Source: Betaproteobacteria bacterium RIFCSPLOWO2_02_FULL_68_150 (GTDB lineage: Bacteria; Pseudomonadota; Gammaproteobacteria; Burkholderiales; SG8-39). From it: a stretch of DNA of 9,822 nucleotides. The first letter of the stretch is position 1. The number at the start of each line of letters is the position of its first letter. Below are positions 8,201 to 9,822 of the stretch, piece by piece. The translations under genes and the position numbers were made by a program. Location: NCBI GenBank assembly GCA_001771975.1, contig MERE01000070.1, forward strand, positions 1 through 9,822, written 5' to 3'. The notes beneath the pieces were generated by a model, which made no database searches, was not told the origin of the DNA, and saw nothing but the letters and a program-made list of their open reading frames with translations.

Positions 8201-8762
8201 TCTGGACGCGCAGGCGACCGACCTGGACGAGGCGGTGACCACGCTGGAGGACGCGATCCGGCGCATCGATCGCGAGACGCGCGAGCTGCTGCGCGAGACC
8301 TTCGACAGCGTGAACCGCCATTTCGGCGCCCTGTTTCCGGCGCTGTTCGGCGGCGGCGAGGCGCGGCTTCTCATGACCGGGGAGGAAATTCTCGATGCCG
8401 GCGTGCAGGTCCTGGCGCAACCGCCCGGCAAGCGCAACAGTACGATCCACCTGCTGTCGGGCGGCGAAAAGGCGCTCACCGCGATCGCGCTCGTGTTTTC
8501 CATCTTTCAGCTCAATCCGGCGCCGTTCTGCCTGCTCGACGAGGTGGACGCGCCGCTGGATGATTCGAACACCGGGCGCTTCTGCGAGCTGGTGCGCAAG
8601 ATGGCCGCCCAGACACAGTTTCTCTTCATCACGCACAACAAGATCACCATGGAGCTTGCGAGCCAGCTGGTCGGAGTGACGATGCCGGAAGCGGGCGTCT
8701 CGCGCGTGGTGGCGGTGGACATCGACGAAGCGCTGCGCCTGCGCGAGGAGCTCGCTGCCTGA
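5247..8762 (+). CDS. smc: Chromosome segregation protein SMC
   Basis: A complete 1171-residue SMC ATPase, the usual length for bacterial SMC. It dimerises, entraps DNA with ScpA/ScpB and extrudes loops that help compact and separate chromosomes. Domains in order: N-terminal head with RLSGFKSFVDPT and Walker A GPNGCGKS (31-38); a first coiled coil from about 170 to 505, rich in Ala, Arg, Glu and Gln; a globular hinge at about 508-660 (PLHDWLDKHAL through VNRDGDRFTRHTVGFHAPD); a second coiled coil to about 1010; then the C-terminal head with signature LLSGGEKALTA from 1069, Walker B FCLLDEVDAPLDD at 1094-1106 (D1098, E1099) and the switch histidine in FITHNK. The GTG at 5247 is chosen because RLTQIRLSGFKSF is the conserved N-terminus. 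No good ribosome binding site precedes it, whereas an in-frame ATG at 5139 has a GAGG seven bases upstream and would add 36 unconserved residues. Followed closely by zipA. Confidence 0.96.
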   Translation: MRLTQIRLSGFKSFVDPTSIHVPGALVGVVGPNGCGKSNVIDAVRWVLGESRAAALRGDSMQDVIFNGSGHRKPLNRASVELIFDNALGRAAGQWAPYAEISVRRVLQRDGESGYYINNTHVRRRDVTDMFLGTGLGPRAYAIIEQGMIQRVIEARPEDLRLFLEEAAGISRYRERRKETEGRLAGTRDNLARVNDIRQELGTQLERLESQARVATQYQGLHQDLQFRQHLLWFLRRRDAAAERGRHAGEIAKVGLEMEAATARAREIESRIESARAAHYETGDALNAAQAALYAANAEVARHESELRHVEENRQRLESRHTERRAQLAAWREQRAQLTQALHLWVARSVSARQRVAELEQRLALETEHLPRAELAHRAAQEQLSEARSRLLMAESSLQIEQATRSHIESDVQSLAQRRSRLEGELHALQEPVADALPAADQHVAALDAALARAQQDLNRVQTEAAVLEGQRVASAGALAEATRERTAVQAQLATLQQVQAAAEENAPLHDWLDKHALAALPRCWQKIRIDAGWETALESVLRERLHALELSDAGVWLGLTTDRPPVKASVFERAPAGVQPAAAGLVPLAHRVHAIDPAVGGALGDWLAGIYTVDGTADAAQRAALPPGTVLVNRDGDRFTRHTVGFHAPDPADAGILARQTEIDALEVQCRVLVERHVAARGAAERVEAEVQARQGALEAARTQLATRLSERHEAELQRLRLSQALERYRERSAQIRSELAEIAAQSGRDALRLENCDAALARLAGEIATGRTALETVNAAHAAAEAAMAAQRRATQQAERDLQDAAFGERECTSKIAEIERSVALIDEQLVRAEAEAASLGEELSVDPLPELRQAREVAVEARLGCEKSLAVARDTVEAAAGALREFEELRLQGEARIAPLRERIGELRLKEQAAQINHEQFAAQLREGGADELRLAAEQERAPRPAALQGEITRLAQAIGELGAVNLAALDELKTSSERKSYLDAQATDLDEAVTTLEDAIRRIDRETRELLRETFDSVNRHFGALFPALFGGGEARLLMTGEEILDAGVQVLAQPPGKRNSTIHLLSGGEKALTAIALVFSIFQLNPAPFCLLDEVDAPLDDSNTGRFCELVRKMAAQTQFLFITHNKITMELASQLVGVTMPEAGVSRVVAVDIDEALRLREELAA

Positions 8763-8794
8763 GTCGCGGCGGGCGCGCGCGGCGCAGTGGCCCC

Positions 8795-9822
8795 ATGACC
8801 GAACTTCAGCTCGCACTGCTCGTCATCGGCGCTCTGGTGGTGGCGGGCGTGGTCGTTTACAACCGGCTGCAGGAACGCGGCGCGCGGCGCGCTGCCGAAC
8901 GCGCGTTTCGCTCCTCCGCGGGCGACGCGCTGCTGGACGATCCGGCTCCGCGCCGCGAGCCGGCCATGGGCCCTGCGGCGGCGATTCGTCCGGCACCGCC
9001 GCCACCGGCCGCGCTGCCCGATGCGCGCATCGACTATGTGGTGGAGCTTTCGTTCGCCACGCCGCCCGCGGTCGGCGTGCTGCTCGAGCAGTGGAAGCCT
9101 TACGAGCATCGCTACGCGAAGAGCGCCTGCCTCGCGTACGCAGGCGACGGCGCGCGGGACTGGCTGCCGCTTGCGCCCGGCGCCGGCGGACAGGCGTCGG
9201 TGCTGCAGGCGGGCCTGCAACTGGTGACACGCGAGGGCGCGGTCGGCGAGGCGGAGCTGATCGAATTTCGCGCCGCGGTCGAGACCCTCGCTGCGGCCAC
9301 GGGGGCGAAAGTGTCCGCACCCGAGATGCGGCAGGCCGTCGAGCGCGCGCGAGAGCTGGACCGGTTTTGCGCCGACGCCGACCTGCAGACCGTATTCCAC
9401 GTCATGCCGCAGCCGGGCGCGCGGTTCGCCGGCGCGGCAGTGCAGCGCGCGGCCGAGGCTGCCGGGCTCACGCTCGGCGACGATGGGCGCTTCGTGCTGC
9501 ACGATGACGCGGGGCGCCCGCTGTTCTACCTCGGCCCGCGCGACGGCGCCGGTTTCATTGCAGGCGCCGTCGATGCGGCCGCGCCGGCGGGCCTGTCGAT
9601 CACCTTCGATGTGCCGCGCGCGCCCGGCGCGCAGCGGACGTTCCAGGCGATGACCGGTTTCGCTCGCTTGCTCGCCACGGAACTCCAGGGGACACTGGTC
9701 GATGACAACGACCGCACCCTCGATGAGCGTTCCCTCGCGGCGATCGACGCGCAGTTGAGTGCGGTGGACGCGGCCTTTGCCGGCCGGGGCATCGAACCCG
9801 GCGGCGCTGCCGCGCTGCGCCT
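8795..9822 (+). CDS. zipA: ZipA-like cell division protein, 3' end cut by the window
   Basis: The frame is open from ATG 8795 to the window end (342 full codons plus two bases). It encodes one N-terminal membrane helix (about residues 5-22), a basic stretch (RLQERGARRAAER), a short Pro/Ala/Arg-rich linker (about 50-76) and a cytoplasmic region. The last part (about 198-325, LQTVFHVMPQPG through FARLLATELQGTLVDDNDRTLDERSLAAIDAQL) resembles the ZipA FtsZ-binding domain, including the conserved LVDDNDR segment. ZipA tethers FtsZ to the inner membrane at the division ring. The linker is much shorter than in E. coli ZipA, and an additional region of about 120 residues (77-195) lies before the FtsZ-binding domain. 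The gene starts 32 bases after the smc stop with only a weak ribosome binding site, so it is probably cotranscribed. By analogy with other smc-zipA loci, ligA may follow. The visible protein probably stops within a few residues of the edge. Confidence 0.85.
   Translation, partial: MTELQLALLVIGALVVAGVVVYNRLQERGARRAAERAFRSSAGDALLDDPAPRREPAMGPAAAIRPAPPPPAALPDARIDYVVELSFATPPAVGVLLEQWKPYEHRYAKSACLAYAGDGARDWLPLAPGAGGQASVLQAGLQLVTREGAVGEAELIEFRAAVETLAAATGAKVSAPEMRQAVERARELDRFCADADLQTVFHVMPQPGARFAGAAVQRAAEAAGLTLGDDGRFVLHDDAGRPLFYLGPRDGAGFIAGAVDAAAPAGLSITFDVPRAPGAQRTFQAMTGFARLLATELQGTLVDDNDRTLDERSLAAIDAQLSAVDAAFAGRGIEPGGAAALR

Noticed and set aside
5178..8816. A 1212-codon open frame on the minus strand opposite almost all of smc
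   Set aside because: It mirrors a very GC-rich, coiled-coil gene in which antisense stop codons are rare. Its product is low-complexity, rich in Arg, Ala, Leu and Gln, with no recognisable domain, while the plus strand encodes an unmistakable SMC.

Overview
The window looks like ordinary chromosomal DNA from a GC-rich proteobacterium, most likely a betaproteobacterium. The evidence is the succinylase-type dapC/dapD/dapE cluster with prmB and a PilU-type ATPase, facing an smc-zipA pair. I see no tRNA or rRNA genes, insertion sequences, prophage parts, CRISPR arrays or other sign of recent transfer. Codon use and GC content look even throughout.

The left half (1-5096) is one tightly packed minus-strand operon. 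In transcription order it reads queF (queuosine tRNA precursor reductase), dapC, dapD and dapE (three steps of the succinyl branch of diaminopimelate/lysine synthesis), with a pilU-like twitching-motility ATPase between dapD and dapE. It ends with the 5' part of prmB (methyltransferase for ribosomal protein L3), which runs off the left edge. Gaps between genes are -4 to 32 bases, and two junctions overlap. Three of the six genes (dapD, dapE, prmB) have no ATG or GTG at the place where homology says they begin, and appear to start with TTG.

The right half (5247-9822) is on the plus strand. It holds a full-length SMC condensin ATPase gene with an apparent GTG start, followed 32 bases later by a zipA-like cell division gene that is still open at the window end.

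Between the two units lies a divergent control region of about 150 bases (5097-5246). It carries back-to-back extended -10-like elements sharing the same ten bases and, on the smc side, competing hairpins next to a T6 run. This region is the least explained part of the window. I found no convincing undescribed system; the findings are mainly start-codon use, the divergent promoter and leader, and gene context.
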